64,000 nucleotides of DNA from Maricaulis sp048270265 (GTDB taxonomy: Bacteria > Pseudomonadota > Alphaproteobacteria > Caulobacterales > Maricaulaceae): positions 101,906 to 165,905 of the forward strand of contig NZ_JBLWTD010000003.1 in assembly GCF_048270265.1 (NCBI RefSeq), read 5' to 3'. Made by a program: the position numbers and the translations under genes. This document shows positions 16,096 through 26,022 of the stretch, in pieces. Under the pieces are notes generated by a model, which saw only the letters and a program-made list of their open reading frames with translations, was not told where the DNA came from and did no database searches. Every line of letters starts with the position of its first letter. Position 1 is the stretch's first letter.

Positions 16096-19000
16096 GTGAG
16101 TATGAGTGATTGTGTTGTTTCGAGTGCCGGGCGCCCGCTCGCTGGTCGTTCCTATGGGCGTTCGCGCCTTGCCCAGGCCTTTCTGGTCAGTGCCTCTGCC
16201 GGTGTTCTGGCCTCCCTTCTCCCTGCGATGGCGCTCGGCCAGGCCGTGCCGGCGGGCTGCACGCCGACACCTGCGACGGCCGGCGATACGATCGATTGCG
16301 TTACGGCCAGCCCGGCCACCATCGACGGCATCACCACGACGGTTGATGATCTGACGATTAATATTGGCTCGCCGGTGACCCCGACGACCGTCCTGAACAT
16401 TGCTGGCGCCGGCGTCAGCATGACCGGTGCCGACGGGCTCACCCTTAACCTGACCGCAGCCGGTTCAAGCATTACGGGCACGACCGATGGCGTGTTCATG
16501 CAACAGACCGGAGGCGGCAGCGATCTCACCATTGCGGCGCACGGCGATATCGCGGGCAATCAGTACGGCATTCGCGCCTCGAACGGGGGCACTGGCAGGC
16601 TAAACATTGCCGCTGCGGACGTCACCGGCATGACAGCTGATGGCATCTATGCCCGCACCGCCGCGACCACTACCGGGCTGACGATTTCCGCGAGCGGTAC
16701 CGTCGCTGGCGCCGACAATGCCATCGATGTGCACCATGCCGGCAACGGCGATGTGACTCTGAATCTCGGCACTGTCACCGGCACGACCGGTGACGCGATC
16801 CGGGTCAGCGACACCGGGATCGGCGATGATATCTCGATCTACGCCTCGGGCCTGATAACCGGTGGCGAGGACGGGATTGAGGTCGATCACTACGGCATTG
16901 GCTCAGTGACGATCGATACCGCTGCCATCACTGCGGCGGGTGACGGGATCAACGTCTTCAGTGGCGTGAACGGCACCGATGTCGATATCAGCGCGGGCGG
17001 CACCGTCACCGCCGGCAATACCGGCATCCTCGCCGGAAATTACGGCATCGGCGCGCTGAATATCACCACGACCTCGGCGGTCACCGGCCTGGCGGGGGAT
17101 GGAATTCGCGCCTTCAATTCGGCTGTTGACGGCGATCTCATCATTACCGCCCACGGCGCCGTCAGCGGCGCCGATTACGGTATCCGGGCAGTCGGGTCAG
17201 GCCGGGTAACCGTCACCGCAGGCACCGTGTCGGGCGCGGCCATCGAAGGTATCCACGCCCAGAATAATGCCGGCTCCACCACCGACCTGACCGTCTCGGC
17301 GACCGGCACGGTCTCGGGCGGTGAGACGGGCATCTGGGCCTCGAATCTGGGCAGTGCCGCCTTGATCATCACGGCTGCGGACGTCACCGGTACGGGCAAT
17401 TACGGAATCTCCGCCAATAATGGCTCGGGCACGGATCTGACCATCACGGCGAATGGCGCCGTCTCGGGTGGTGTCGATGGTGTTCGCGCCATCAATAGCG
17501 GCACCGGCGCGCTGAGCATCACGACGGACGGGGCCGTCACCGGTACAGGGTTTTCCGGCATTTTTGCTTCGAATGGTGCGACAGCGACCGACCTGGATAT
17601 CACGGCGAGCGGTCCGGTCACCGGTAGCTTTGCCGGCATTCGCGCCACGAATGATGGCACAGGCGCGCTGAACATTACGGCCGCGGACGTTACCGGCACG
17701 ACGGATTATGGCATCTATGCGCGCACCGCCGCGACGAGCACCGGGGTGTCGATTGCCGCGAGCGGTACGGTTTCAGGTGCGGGCAACGGCATTGATGTCG
17801 AGCATCTCGGCACCGGCGTCCTGGCGATCAATGCTGCGGCCGTCACAGCCGGCGGTGATGGTATCCGAGCCGTCAATGCTGCCGCCGGCGGCGGCCTCAC
17901 CATCACCGCGAGCGGCGCGGTCTCCGGCGGTAGTAGCGGCATCTACACCCGCAATTATGGCACCGGCGCCCTGAGTGTTACGACGGCCGCCGTAACTGGC
18001 GCGGGCGCCAGCGGCATATATGCATTCAATGCCGCGACCGGCACCGGTTTGTCGGTGGCCGCGACAGGTCTGGTCAGCGGCGCGAATTACGGGATCGAGA
18101 CTGGCAATCTCGGTACCGGTCCGCTTACTATCACAGCCGATGCGGTCACCGGAACCGCAGGTGCCGGCATCGTAGCGCTCAGTGTCGGCACCGACCTCAC
18201 CATCACGGCCAGCGGCCCGACCACAGGTGGGACAACCGGCATCGCGGCGTCAAATACCGGCACCGGCTCGCTGAACATCAGTTCGGCGGCAGTCACCGGT
18301 CAGGCACGTTATGGCATCGAAGCACGCAACGGCGCGGGCGCAGACGAACTCACGATCACGGCAACCGGCCCGGTCGAGGGTGGATTGTCCGGCATTTTTG
18401 CCATGAATCTGGGTCGCGGCGCGCTGAGCATCACGGCTGGGGCCACCAATGGCACGACCCACTATGGAATTTACGCAGCGAACTTCGGTACCGATCTCAG
18501 GATTACGGCGACCGGCGCGATCACCGGGGGTGAAGTCGGGATCGGGGCCCGAAACAGTGGTACGGGCGCGCTGAGCATTACCGCAGTGGACGTTGCCGGC
18601 ACGGACACCGCGGGCATTTACGCCTACAGCGGTACGGCGGGAACCGACTTGACGGTCTCCGCAACCGGCACGGTCACCGGTCGTCGCTTTGGCATTCGGG
18701 CTCAGGGGGCTGGCAGCGGCGCGCTGAGCATCACGGCAGCGGATGTTACCGCCACGGAGGCTGACGGAATTAGCGCCGTCTCCGGCGCGAACGGCACCGG
18801 GATGACGATCTTGGCGAGCGGTCTGGTCTCGGGCGGTGAAGATGGCGTCGATGCGCACCACACCGGCACCGGAGATCTGACCCTGGATCTCGGCGCGGTC
18901 ACAGGCGCGACAGGTGACGGGGTCTATGCCCGCAATGCTCTGATCGGCACGGGTATCACCATCACGGCGAGCGGTGCCATCAGCGGCGGTGATAATGGCA

Positions 19001-22000
19001 TTTTCGCCCGAAACAGCGGCACCGGCGCGCTGCGTCTGGCGACGGGGGCTGTTACCGGCACCACGACAATGGGCATTTGGGCCATCAATGATGATGTCGG
19101 TACCGATCTGACCCTGGTCGCCACGGGTGCGATCAGCGGCGGCTCCGACGGCATCCGGGCCCGAAGCGAGGGCTCCGGCGAACTGAACCTTTCGGCGACG
19201 GCCGTCACCGGTGCGGACGGGGATGGCATCTACGCCACCAATCTTGCCGGCACCGATCTGACCATCACGGCGAGCGGCACGGTCACCGGGGGCGATTTTG
19301 GCGTTTACGCCACCAATTTCGGCAGCGGCGCGCTGTCCATCAATGCGGCGGCCATTTCGGGCGGTGAAGATGGCGTCTTCGCCTATAATTCCAGCGCCGG
19401 GACCGACCTTTCCATTACCACGAGCGGAGCGATCACGGCGGGCGATGACGGCGTGTCGGCCCGGAATGATGGCAGCGGCGCGCTGAGCATCACCACAGCC
19501 GCAGTCACCGGCGCGGACGGTCAGGGCATCCTGGCCCTGAACAGCCTTGCCGGCACCGACCTGACCATCACGGCGACCGGCCCGGTTTCCGGCAGCGATG
19601 CAGGCATTTATGCCCGCAATTATGGCACCGGAGCCCTGGGTATCACGTCCGCAGCGGTTACCGGCGCGGGCACAGACGGGATCTCTGCCGTCAACAGTGC
19701 CGCCGGCACCGATCTCTCGGTGACCGCGACGGGTCTGGTGACCGGTGCAGCAGGCGGGCTCGACGCCTTCAATTACGGCAGCGGTGCGCTGACAATCAAT
19801 GTGGCCGCCGTCACTGGCGGGACCCACGGGATCCATGCCAGCAATTCCGCTGCAGGCACCGATCTGACCGTGACAGCAAGCGGCGAGATCACCGGCAGCG
19901 CCTTTGGCGTTTACGCCGCGAATCTCGGCAGCGGCGCGCTTTCCATCACTGCGGCGGCCATTACGGGTGGCCAACAAGGCGTCGTGGCCACCAATTCCAG
20001 CGCCGGGACCGATCTTTCCATTGCAACAAGCGGAACGGTCACGGGAGGCATCAACGGTGTGCTCGCCTGGAATGATGGCAGCGGCGCACTGAGCGCAACG
20101 ACAGCCGCCGTAACCGGCACAGCTGTTGACGGCATTGTGGCCGGGAACACTGCCGCCGGCACCGATCTCTCGGTGACGGCAACGGGCCTGGTGAGCGGCG
20201 CCGATGACGGGATCGAGGCCTTCAATTCCGGCAGCGGTGCGCTGACGATCAATGCGGCTGCCGTCTCCGGCGGTGAATTCGGGATATTTGCCAGCAATTC
20301 TGCTGCAGGCACCGATCTGACCATTGTGGCGACAGGCGAGATCACCAGTGGGTGGACCGGTGTCCAGGGTGTGAACCACGGCCTGGGCGGATTGGTCATC
20401 ACGACCGAAACAGTCACCGGCTCGGACTGGAATGGCATCTCGGCCTTCAATGGAACGGGCGGAAGCGACCTCACCCTGACCGCGAACGGTACGGTTTCCG
20501 GTGGGGTGAACGGCATCGCGGTCCTCAATGACGGCAGGGGCGACCTTGTAATCAATGCGGCCGACGTCAATGCCGGCAGCGGCACGGGTGTTCTGGCGCA
20601 GACCGGCACCGGGGCGGCAGATCTGTCGATCACCGCTGGCAACCTCACCTCGACATCGGGAGCGGGTATCGCGGTTTCACATCTGGGCTCGGGGGATGCT
20701 TCGATCACCCTTGCCAGCGTGACGGCGCTCGCCGGTTCTGCGGTTACGGCCTATGCCGGCACCGGTTCCGGGGCGTTGTCGGTGAATGTAGCCGGAGATG
20801 TGGCTGGCCAGGACGCAGGCATCGTCGCCGCCAATCTGTCTCCAACGGGCTCGCTCTCGATCAACGCCGCCGCGGTGACGGCTGATAATGGTGTCGCCAT
20901 CAGCGCCTATAATGCCGGCAGCGGCGGGCTATCCATCACGACGACCGGCGACGTCACGGGCAGCACCATCGGGGTGCGCGCGGAGAACCTGGCCGGTGAG
21001 CTGGCCATCGATGCTGGCGGCGACATCACCGGCGGCAGCTACGGCATATGGACCGAGACGGTTGAGGGCACGGATCTCGTTATCCGCGCCGGCCAGATCG
21101 TGACCGGCGGCGTCTGGGGCATTCTGACCGGCACCGATACCAGCGCCAGCACCTCAAATGACACGCTCAATATTCTGGGCACCGTCAATGGGCATATCGG
21201 TACCGGCCATGGCGCTGATGTGGTCACCCTGGCGGCGGGCAGCGCGGTCAATGGCGCCATCCTGCTCGGTGATGGCGAAGACGTTCTCAATTATGACGGT
21301 GGCAGCTTCGGTGTCGCGCGCGGCGGCGACGGCACCGACAGGCTGAACTTCAGCGGCCCGGGCGTGTGGATCACCAATTCCGGGGACCCGGCGGCGGACG
21401 TGTTTGCCGATTTCGAACTCTACCACTTCTTCGGCGGCGGCTATGTGCTGGACGGGCTGCACCAGGGCCTGATCGAGACCCATTTCCACGCCGGTGAGAA
21501 TTACCTGATGGGGACGCTGGCCTCCCGGGACGTCATGATCGACGCCGGTGCCGGGCTTGAAACCGGCGCTGATGCGAGCCTGATCGGCAATCTTACCAAT
21601 GCCGGCAGCCTGGGGATCAATGCGGGCGGTGTTGGCCGTTTCGGTATTGACGGTGATTTCACCCAGGCAGCGACGGGCGATCTGACGCTGGATCTCAGCG
21701 CCTCAGGGCAATGGAATGACCGGCTCGCGGTATCGGGTGATGTCACACTCGCGGGCGAGCTGGTCCTGCGGCAATACGGAGCCTTCGGTGCCCCGGTCAC
21801 ACTGATCGACGCCAGCACCGGGCTCGCGGGCAGTTTCGACAGCGTGACAGGCCTGCTCGACCAGTCCCTGCTGGCGTCGCAAGTGCTCGAATATGACCGG
21901 GCCGGTTTCGACGTGAATCTCGTCACGGTCTTTGCTGATGCCGGGACCATAGACGGGCTGACCCCCAACCAGATCAGCATTGCCGATGCCCTGATAGACC

Positions 22001-23118
22001 AATTGGCGGCGCTGCCGGACAATGATGATTTTTCTGACTTCGGCTATGCCGTCGCAGGAATCTCGGACGGGCCGCTGCTTGCGGAAACCCTGGAACAGCT
22101 CAATCCGGAAATCATTGATGCCGGGATCCAGGTCGCCCGCACATCCCAGTTCCTGTTCCTGACGGGCCTGATGGACCGCAATGGTGCACCTGCGCGCGGG
22201 CCGCAACCGGTCCAGGTTGCCTCGCTCGACAATGCCCTGCCGGACTGGTCCTCAAGCGAGGACAAGGCCCATGTCTGGGGATCGCTGCAACTGGCCGGCT
22301 ATGAGCAGGGCAATGGCGGCGTCAATATCGAGTACAGCACGAATGGCCTCGAACTCGCCTTCGGTACCGCAGACCTCCGGGCCGGTGCGTTCAGCTTCGG
22401 GTTTGCGGTCGGTTATGCCGATCTGGAATCGGCGCTGTCGGGTGCTGATGACGATCATGTGTCGACGGAAATGTTCCGCTACGGCCTGTTCGGCCGCTAT
22501 GATCTGAATGCCGGAGCGACAGGCCTGCAGGCCCATCTCGATGGCAGCCTGGCCCTGGGCCGGGGGCAGCAGGATACGCGGATGGAGATCGTCGCGCCGG
22601 CGGCCGGGCTTGGCCAGACCCAGACGGGCAGCACACATTTCAATACGCTGGCCGGGGCGTTGCGCCTGACACTGGATGGCTATAACGACCATGGCTGGGC
22701 TGTCCGGCCGCATCTTGTTATTGCCGCCGACCGGTATGATCAGTCCGCGCATCAGATCGGCACCGATGGCGTCGCCGCCATCGCCATGCCGGGCATTGAG
22801 CTCGACCGGGTTTCTTACGGCTATGGCGCCAGCTTCGAGCATCAATGGGGGGGCGGCAATTCGTTCGCCGTCAGCGCTACCGGAGTGCGCCATACCGGCG
22901 ATGCCGTCGCGGCCTTCTCACCGAGCTTCGCGGCCTCCGGCCTCAACGGACCGGACAGTTTCGCGATTGCCGGGCGCGGCATCGAAGAGGAGTATGTGCT
23001 GGGGGCCCGCTTCCGCAGCGAGACGGAAAACGGCTATTCGGCAACGATTGGCGGCTTCGCCCAGTTTGGCGATCTCGAGGGCGTCGGGGCCGAAATCCGT
23101 ATCACCAAGCGCTTCTAG
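16096..23118 (+). CDS. giant repeat-rich autotransporter
   Basis: 2340 residues from GTG 16096, which is well placed after GGGGGG; ATG 16102 is the alternative. An extended signal region of about 45 residues (polar start, then AFLVSASAGVLASLLPAMALG) is followed by a passenger built from about 29 repeats of about 51 residues. Each has the pattern G-T/S-G-A-L-S-I-T-x-A-A-V-T-G and a second half A-G-T-D-L-T-I-T-A-S-G. Such Gly/Thr/Ala/Ser repeats fold as a beta-helix. After the repeats comes a non-repeat stretch (21100-22250), then a type Va beta-barrel of about 280 residues (from AHVWGSLQLAGYEQG) ending in the C-terminal Phe of outer-membrane proteins. It is likely a surface adhesin. A strong terminator follows the gene. 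Confidence 0.9.
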   Translation: MSMSDCVVSSAGRPLAGRSYGRSRLAQAFLVSASAGVLASLLPAMALGQAVPAGCTPTPATAGDTIDCVTASPATIDGITTTVDDLTINIGSPVTPTTVLNIAGAGVSMTGADGLTLNLTAAGSSITGTTDGVFMQQTGGGSDLTIAAHGDIAGNQYGIRASNGGTGRLNIAAADVTGMTADGIYARTAATTTGLTISASGTVAGADNAIDVHHAGNGDVTLNLGTVTGTTGDAIRVSDTGIGDDISIYASGLITGGEDGIEVDHYGIGSVTIDTAAITAAGDGINVFSGVNGTDVDISAGGTVTAGNTGILAGNYGIGALNITTTSAVTGLAGDGIRAFNSAVDGDLIITAHGAVSGADYGIRAVGSGRVTVTAGTVSGAAIEGIHAQNNAGSTTDLTVSATGTVSGGETGIWASNLGSAALIITAADVTGTGNYGISANNGSGTDLTITANGAVSGGVDGVRAINSGTGALSITTDGAVTGTGFSGIFASNGATATDLDITASGPVTGSFAGIRATNDGTGALNITAADVTGTTDYGIYARTAATSTGVSIAASGTVSGAGNGIDVEHLGTGVLAINAAAVTAGGDGIRAVNAAAGGGLTITASGAVSGGSSGIYTRNYGTGALSVTTAAVTGAGASGIYAFNAATGTGLSVAATGLVSGANYGIETGNLGTGPLTITADAVTGTAGAGIVALSVGTDLTITASGPTTGGTTGIAASNTGTGSLNISSAAVTGQARYGIEARNGAGADELTITATGPVEGGLSGIFAMNLGRGALSITAGATNGTTHYGIYAANFGTDLRITATGAITGGEVGIGARNSGTGALSITAVDVAGTDTAGIYAYSGTAGTDLTVSATGTVTGRRFGIRAQGAGSGALSITAADVTATEADGISAVSGANGTGMTILASGLVSGGEDGVDAHHTGTGDLTLDLGAVTGATGDGVYARNALIGTGITITASGAISGGDNGIFARNSGTGALRLATGAVTGTTTMGIWAINDDVGTDLTLVATGAISGGSDGIRARSEGSGELNLSATAVTGADGDGIYATNLAGTDLTITASGTVTGGDFGVYATNFGSGALSINAAAISGGEDGVFAYNSSAGTDLSITTSGAITAGDDGVSARNDGSGALSITTAAVTGADGQGILALNSLAGTDLTITATGPVSGSDAGIYARNYGTGALGITSAAVTGAGTDGISAVNSAAGTDLSVTATGLVTGAAGGLDAFNYGSGALTINVAAVTGGTHGIHASNSAAGTDLTVTASGEITGSAFGVYAANLGSGALSITAAAITGGQQGVVATNSSAGTDLSIATSGTVTGGINGVLAWNDGSGALSATTAAVTGTAVDGIVAGNTAAGTDLSVTATGLVSGADDGIEAFNSGSGALTINAAAVSGGEFGIFASNSAAGTDLTIVATGEITSGWTGVQGVNHGLGGLVITTETVTGSDWNGISAFNGTGGSDLTLTANGTVSGGVNGIAVLNDGRGDLVINAADVNAGSGTGVLAQTGTGAADLSITAGNLTSTSGAGIAVSHLGSGDASITLASVTALAGSAVTAYAGTGSGALSVNVAGDVAGQDAGIVAANLSPTGSLSINAAAVTADNGVAISAYNAGSGGLSITTTGDVTGSTIGVRAENLAGELAIDAGGDITGGSYGIWTETVEGTDLVIRAGQIVTGGVWGILTGTDTSASTSNDTLNILGTVNGHIGTGHGADVVTLAAGSAVNGAILLGDGEDVLNYDGGSFGVARGGDGTDRLNFSGPGVWITNSGDPAADVFADFELYHFFGGGYVLDGLHQGLIETHFHAGENYLMGTLASRDVMIDAGAGLETGADASLIGNLTNAGSLGINAGGVGRFGIDGDFTQAATGDLTLDLSASGQWNDRLAVSGDVTLAGELVLRQYGAFGAPVTLIDASTGLAGSFDSVTGLLDQSLLASQVLEYDRAGFDVNLVTVFADAGTIDGLTPNQISIADALIDQLAALPDNDDFSDFGYAVAGISDGPLLAETLEQLNPEIIDAGIQVARTSQFLFLTGLMDRNGAPARGPQPVQVASLDNALPDWSSSEDKAHVWGSLQLAGYEQGNGGVNIEYSTNGLELAFGTADLRAGAFSFGFAVGYADLESALSGADDDHVSTEMFRYGLFGRYDLNAGATGLQAHLDGSLALGRGQQDTRMEIVAPAAGLGQTQTGSTHFNTLAGALRLTLDGYNDHGWAVRPHLVIAADRYDQSAHQIGTDGVAAIAMPGIELDRVSYGYGASFEHQWGGGNSFAVSATGVRHTGDAVAAFSPSFAASGLNGPDSFAIAGRGIEEEYVLGARFRSETENGYSATIGGFAQFGDLEGVGAEIRITKRF
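16585..20880 (+). repeat. about 29 in-frame coding repeats of about 152 bp
   Basis: The autotransporter passenger is a head-to-tail array of diverged units averaging about 152 bases (51 codons). Units keep the core GTGALSITTAAVTG-like peptide but differ at the DNA level, so the array is old, not a recent slippage product. The units between about 19250 and 20250 are the most alike. Confidence 0.75.
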
Positions 23119-23146
23119 CCTCCATAAGACTGTGTCGCATACAATC

Positions 23147-23175
23147 AGCCCGGCACCCTCGTGCCGGGCTTTTTG
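23147..23175 (+). terminator. strong intrinsic terminator after the autotransporter
   Basis: AGCCCGGCAC (23147-23156), loop CCTC, then GTGCCGGGCT (23161-23170) form a perfect 10-bp stem followed by four more T. This is a textbook rho-independent terminator, 29 bases after the stop codon. Confidence 0.9.
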
Positions 23176-23202
23176 CGGCCGGCATGCGACATCCTGTCGG
23201 TT

Positions 23203-23228
23203 CTGTAATGTGACGTTATCTTATATCA
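23203..23228 (+). promoter_or_regulatory. AT-rich site before the metal-uptake operon
   Basis: A locally AT-rich stretch, from TGTAATG to TTATATCAG, lies 36 bases upstream of the first gene of the metal operon. Operons of this kind are usually under Zur, whose boxes are AT-rich imperfect palindromes with GTTAT/ATAAC halves. GTTATC at 23215-23220 is one possible half-site but its partner is poor. This is a weak call. Confidence 0.25.
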
Positions 23229-23263
23229 GTGGCATTCTGTCTCTGAGGGAGTCACAAAAGCTC

Positions 23264-23665
23264 ATGCGCCTGCAGCAGAGTCATCATCGCAATTCGGCAG
23301 TCATGCCCGATTGGCGGCGGCTGGGCCTTGGCCTGGTCGTGGTCTTGCTGATGAGTCTGCAGGGCGCGGCGGCCATGGCGCACCGCAACGCGCACTATCA
23401 GGAGTTCGAGCAGGATCACGCCAGCCTGATGGCGCAGTCCGGTTTTGATGCGCCCATGCCGGGCAATCCGGCCCCGGCGGCGCAATGCAAGCTCTGTCAT
23501 GCCTCCATCGGTGCCGTTTCGATCCTGCCGGTGTCACAGGGCATCCTGTCCGCGGCCTTTATGGTTTCCAGGGTGGCACGCCCGGTGCTTCACCAGCCCC
23601 CTCCGCTCGCGGTGCCAGACGGCGCCTGGCGGGTGCGCGGCCCACCGATCTCACTCCACACCTGA
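23264..23665 (+). CDS. small Cys/His protein of the metal-uptake operon, DUF2946-like
   Basis: 133 residues from ATG 23264. A hydrophobic segment (about 19-38) is followed by a His-rich stretch (AHRNAHYQEFEQDHAS) and then CKLCHASIG. This Cys-x-x-Cys-His pattern and size resemble DUF2946-type proteins, small exported proteins often beside metal or TonB receptors. CxxCH is also a haem-attachment motif, but one copy in a protein of this type is more likely to bind metal. It opens an operon with a porin and zinc-type ABC components, so a periplasmic metal-handling role is inferred. Frame and signal are clear; the family assignment is tentative. Confidence 0.55.
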   Translation: MRLQQSHHRNSAVMPDWRRLGLGLVVVLLMSLQGAAAMAHRNAHYQEFEQDHASLMAQSGFDAPMPGNPAPAAQCKLCHASIGAVSILPVSQGILSAAFMVSRVARPVLHQPPPLAVPDGAWRVRGPPISLHT

Positions 23666-23732
23666 CTGCCGATCTGCCGCATCGTCCGACACGAGCGATG
23701 GCGGCCAATCCAGCTTTTGATGGAGACCGTCC

Positions 23733-25082
23733 ATGAGACGTCTAATGAATGCGGCCGCACTTGCCGGCCTGACGAGTATTTGTAGCCCTGCCTTCGCCGA
23801 CGACGATCTGTCGTCCATCCGCGCCGAAATCGACGCGATGCGGAGCGAATACCAATCCCGGATTTCGGAACTCGAGGCCCGCCTTGCCGAAGCGGAAAGC
23901 CGCGCGGCCAATGCCGAGGCGACCGCCAATTCGGCCCAGCGCGCCGTCGCGGCGGCCCCCGCGGTCGTTCCGGCACCCCGCCAGACGGTGGCCGCGTCAC
24001 GCCCGGCACGCACCGGCGATAATGCCTTCAATCCGGCCATCTCCGTGGTCCTCAACGGCCAGTACACGGCCAGCAGCGAGGACCCCGATGGCGTCGGCAT
24101 GCCGGGCTTCGCGCTTGACGAAGAGGCCGGCCGTCCCGAGCGCGGCTTCAATCTGGGTGAGTCCGAGGTGGTCCTGACCGCCAATATCGATCCGACCCTG
24201 TATGGCAATCTGACCTTCGCCCTGACCCCCGAAGGCGAGGTCGAGGTTGAAGAAGCCTATATCCAGACCACGGCTCTGGGCGGCGGCGTGACCTTGCGTG
24301 GCGGGCGCCTCTTCTCCGGTGTCGGCTATCTCAATGAAGTGCACGGCCATAACTGGTCCTTCTCCGACCAGCCGCTGCCCTACCGTGCCTTCCTCGGCGG
24401 CCAGTATGGCGATGACGGCGTGCAGATGCGCTGGCTTGCCCCGCTGGACCAGTATGTCGAATTCGGCGCCGAGCTCTACAAGGGCGACAGCTTCCCGGCT
24501 GGCGGAGCGGCCAATGGCGGCACCGGCACCCAGGCCGTCTGGGTACGGACCGGCGGTGATATTGGCGACAGCTCGAGCTGGCTCGCCTCGGCCTCCTACA
24601 TGAATGCCGAAGCCGAGGATCGCGAGATCGATGGCAGCCTGTTCACCGGCAGTGAGACGCTGGGGATTGTGTCCTTCGTCTACAAATGGGCACCGGGCGG
24701 CAATCGCCGCGATCGTAACCTCACCCTGTCGGGCGAGTATTTCTTCGACACGATGGACGGTGATTATGACGCGGTAGCGGTCAATCTCGACCGCAGCGGC
24801 TGGTATGCCCAGGGGGTGTACCAATTCCGCCGCCGCTGGAGTGCCGGTCTGCGCTATGCCGCGATGAGCCCGGACAATGTGCCGGCGGCGCTGGCCGGTT
24901 CGGCGCTGGATGCCGATGGCCTCGATCCCTGGGCTGTGACTGCGCTGCTGGAATTCGACACCAGCGAGTTCGGTCGTCTGCGGGCGCAATTCACGCATGA
25001 TGAGACCGGCCCCATCGAGAATGATGAGTTCCGGCTGCAATACACCGTCATCTACGGGCCGCACAGCGCCCACCGCTATTGA
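23733..25082 (+). CDS. outer-membrane porin with N-terminal coiled coil
   Basis: 449 residues. A signal peptide (1-22, ending AFA) is followed by a heptad-rich coiled coil (about 25-75, SIRAEIDAMRSEYQSRISEL onward), an Ala/Pro linker, and a beta-barrel of alternating hydrophobic strands such as GESEVVLTANIDPTLYGNLT and LGIVSFVYKWAPGG. It resembles trimeric porins whose N-terminal coiled coil holds the trimer or contacts peptidoglycan. It lies 67 bases after the small Cys/His gene and 17 bases before the ZnuA-like gene, so it probably lets the metal through the outer membrane. It is not a TonB-dependent receptor, since no plug or TonB box is present. Confidence 0.75.
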   Translation: MRRLMNAAALAGLTSICSPAFADDDLSSIRAEIDAMRSEYQSRISELEARLAEAESRAANAEATANSAQRAVAAAPAVVPAPRQTVAASRPARTGDNAFNPAISVVLNGQYTASSEDPDGVGMPGFALDEEAGRPERGFNLGESEVVLTANIDPTLYGNLTFALTPEGEVEVEEAYIQTTALGGGVTLRGGRLFSGVGYLNEVHGHNWSFSDQPLPYRAFLGGQYGDDGVQMRWLAPLDQYVEFGAELYKGDSFPAGGAANGGTGTQAVWVRTGGDIGDSSSWLASASYMNAEAEDREIDGSLFTGSETLGIVSFVYKWAPGGNRRDRNLTLSGEYFFDTMDGDYDAVAVNLDRSGWYAQGVYQFRRRWSAGLRYAAMSPDNVPAALAGSALDADGLDPWAVTALLEFDTSEFGRLRAQFTHDETGPIENDEFRLQYTVIYGPHSAHRY

Positions 25083-25099
25083 TCGAAGGACCAAGCACC

Positions 25100-26017
25100 A
25101 TGCGTAGAACCATCACGGGCGCTGCCTTCGCCGCCGCGCTGAGCCTCGCCGTCTCCGTTCCCGCTTTCGCCGATTTGCGGGTTTTTGCCTGCGAACCGGA
25201 ATGGGCGGCACTGTCCGAGGAGCTCGGCGGTGATCATGTCAATATCTACACCGCCACGACCGGCGGCCAGGATCCACACCAGATCCAGGCCCGGCCATCC
25301 CTGATCGCCCGGGCCCGCCGCGCCGATATCCTGATCTGCACCGGTGCGACACTGGAAATCGGCTGGTTGCCACAGGTCCTGCGCCAGGCGGCCAATCGCG
25401 ACATCGCCGAAGGCCAGCCGGGGAATTTCGAGGCGACCAGCTTCGTCACCATGCTGGAAGTGCCGACCTCGCTGGATCGTAGCCAGGGGGATGTCCATGC
25501 TCCCGGCAATCCGCACATCCAGACCGATCCCAACAATATCGGGCTCGTCGCCCGCGCCCTGGCGCAGCGCTTTGCCGAGCTCGATCCGGACAATGCTGCG
25601 GTGTATCAGGCGCGGCTCTCAGACTTTCTGGAACGCTGGGACGCGGCTTTGCTGCGCTGGGAGGCCGCGGCCGAACCCCTGCGGGGACTTCCGGTCGTGA
25701 CCCAGCATCAGAGCTGGGTCTATCTGGAGGAGTGGCTCGGCCTCGACCGTATTGCCGTGCTGGAATCCCAGCCCGGTGTGCCGCCATCAAGCGGGCATCT
25801 CGCCGAAGTGGTCCAGACGCTGCAGACCCAACCGGTGCGCATGGTGATCCGTGCGGCCTATGAAGATGACCGTCCGACCAATTTCATCGCCGAACGCTCG
25901 GGCATTCCTGCTGTGGAACTGCCCTTCACCGTTGGTGGAACGGAAGGGGCTGATGACCTGTTCAGCCTCTATGATGAAACCCTGCGCCGGCTGCTCGCCG
26001 CCGCCGGGCAGGAGTAG
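25100..26017 (+). CDS. znuA: zinc/manganese ABC transporter substrate-binding protein, ZnuA-like
   Basis: 305 residues from ATG 25100, with GAAGGA upstream. A signal peptide (1-24, ending AFA) is followed by a cluster A-I metal-binding protein fold. Candidate ligands are the His of GGQDPHQIQARPS, those in DVHAPGNPHIQTDPNNI, the His in VVTQHQSWVYLEEW, and the acidic YEDDRPTN near the end. The long His-rich loop of many ZnuA proteins is missing. It should capture Zn(II) or Mn(II) in the periplasm and hand it to the permease, which begins five bases downstream. The symbol is by family; specificity for zinc is inferred. Confidence 0.85.
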   Translation: MRRTITGAAFAAALSLAVSVPAFADLRVFACEPEWAALSEELGGDHVNIYTATTGGQDPHQIQARPSLIARARRADILICTGATLEIGWLPQVLRQAANRDIAEGQPGNFEATSFVTMLEVPTSLDRSQGDVHAPGNPHIQTDPNNIGLVARALAQRFAELDPDNAAVYQARLSDFLERWDAALLRWEAAAEPLRGLPVVTQHQSWVYLEEWLGLDRIAVLESQPGVPPSSGHLAEVVQTLQTQPVRMVIRAAYEDDRPTNFIAERSGIPAVELPFTVGGTEGADDLFSLYDETLRRLLAAAGQE

Positions 26018-26022
26018 GCGCC

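Noticed and set aside
18250..20379. Long minus-strand frame opposite the autotransporter repeats
   Set aside because: It exists because the repeats have low stop-codon density in every frame. It lacks any family signature, and the plus-strand protein has a signal region and beta-barrel.
16585..20880. CRISPR-like appearance of the repeat region
   Set aside because: Units are about 152 bases, diverged and in-frame with a protein; there are no short identical repeats with unique spacers.
23494..23508. CKLCH in the small metal-operon protein as a cytochrome c haem site
   Set aside because: A single CxxCH in a small protein with a neighbouring His-rich stretch, encoded beside zinc-transport genes, fits metal binding better than haem attachment. 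No axial-ligand pattern or cytochrome assembly gene is nearby.
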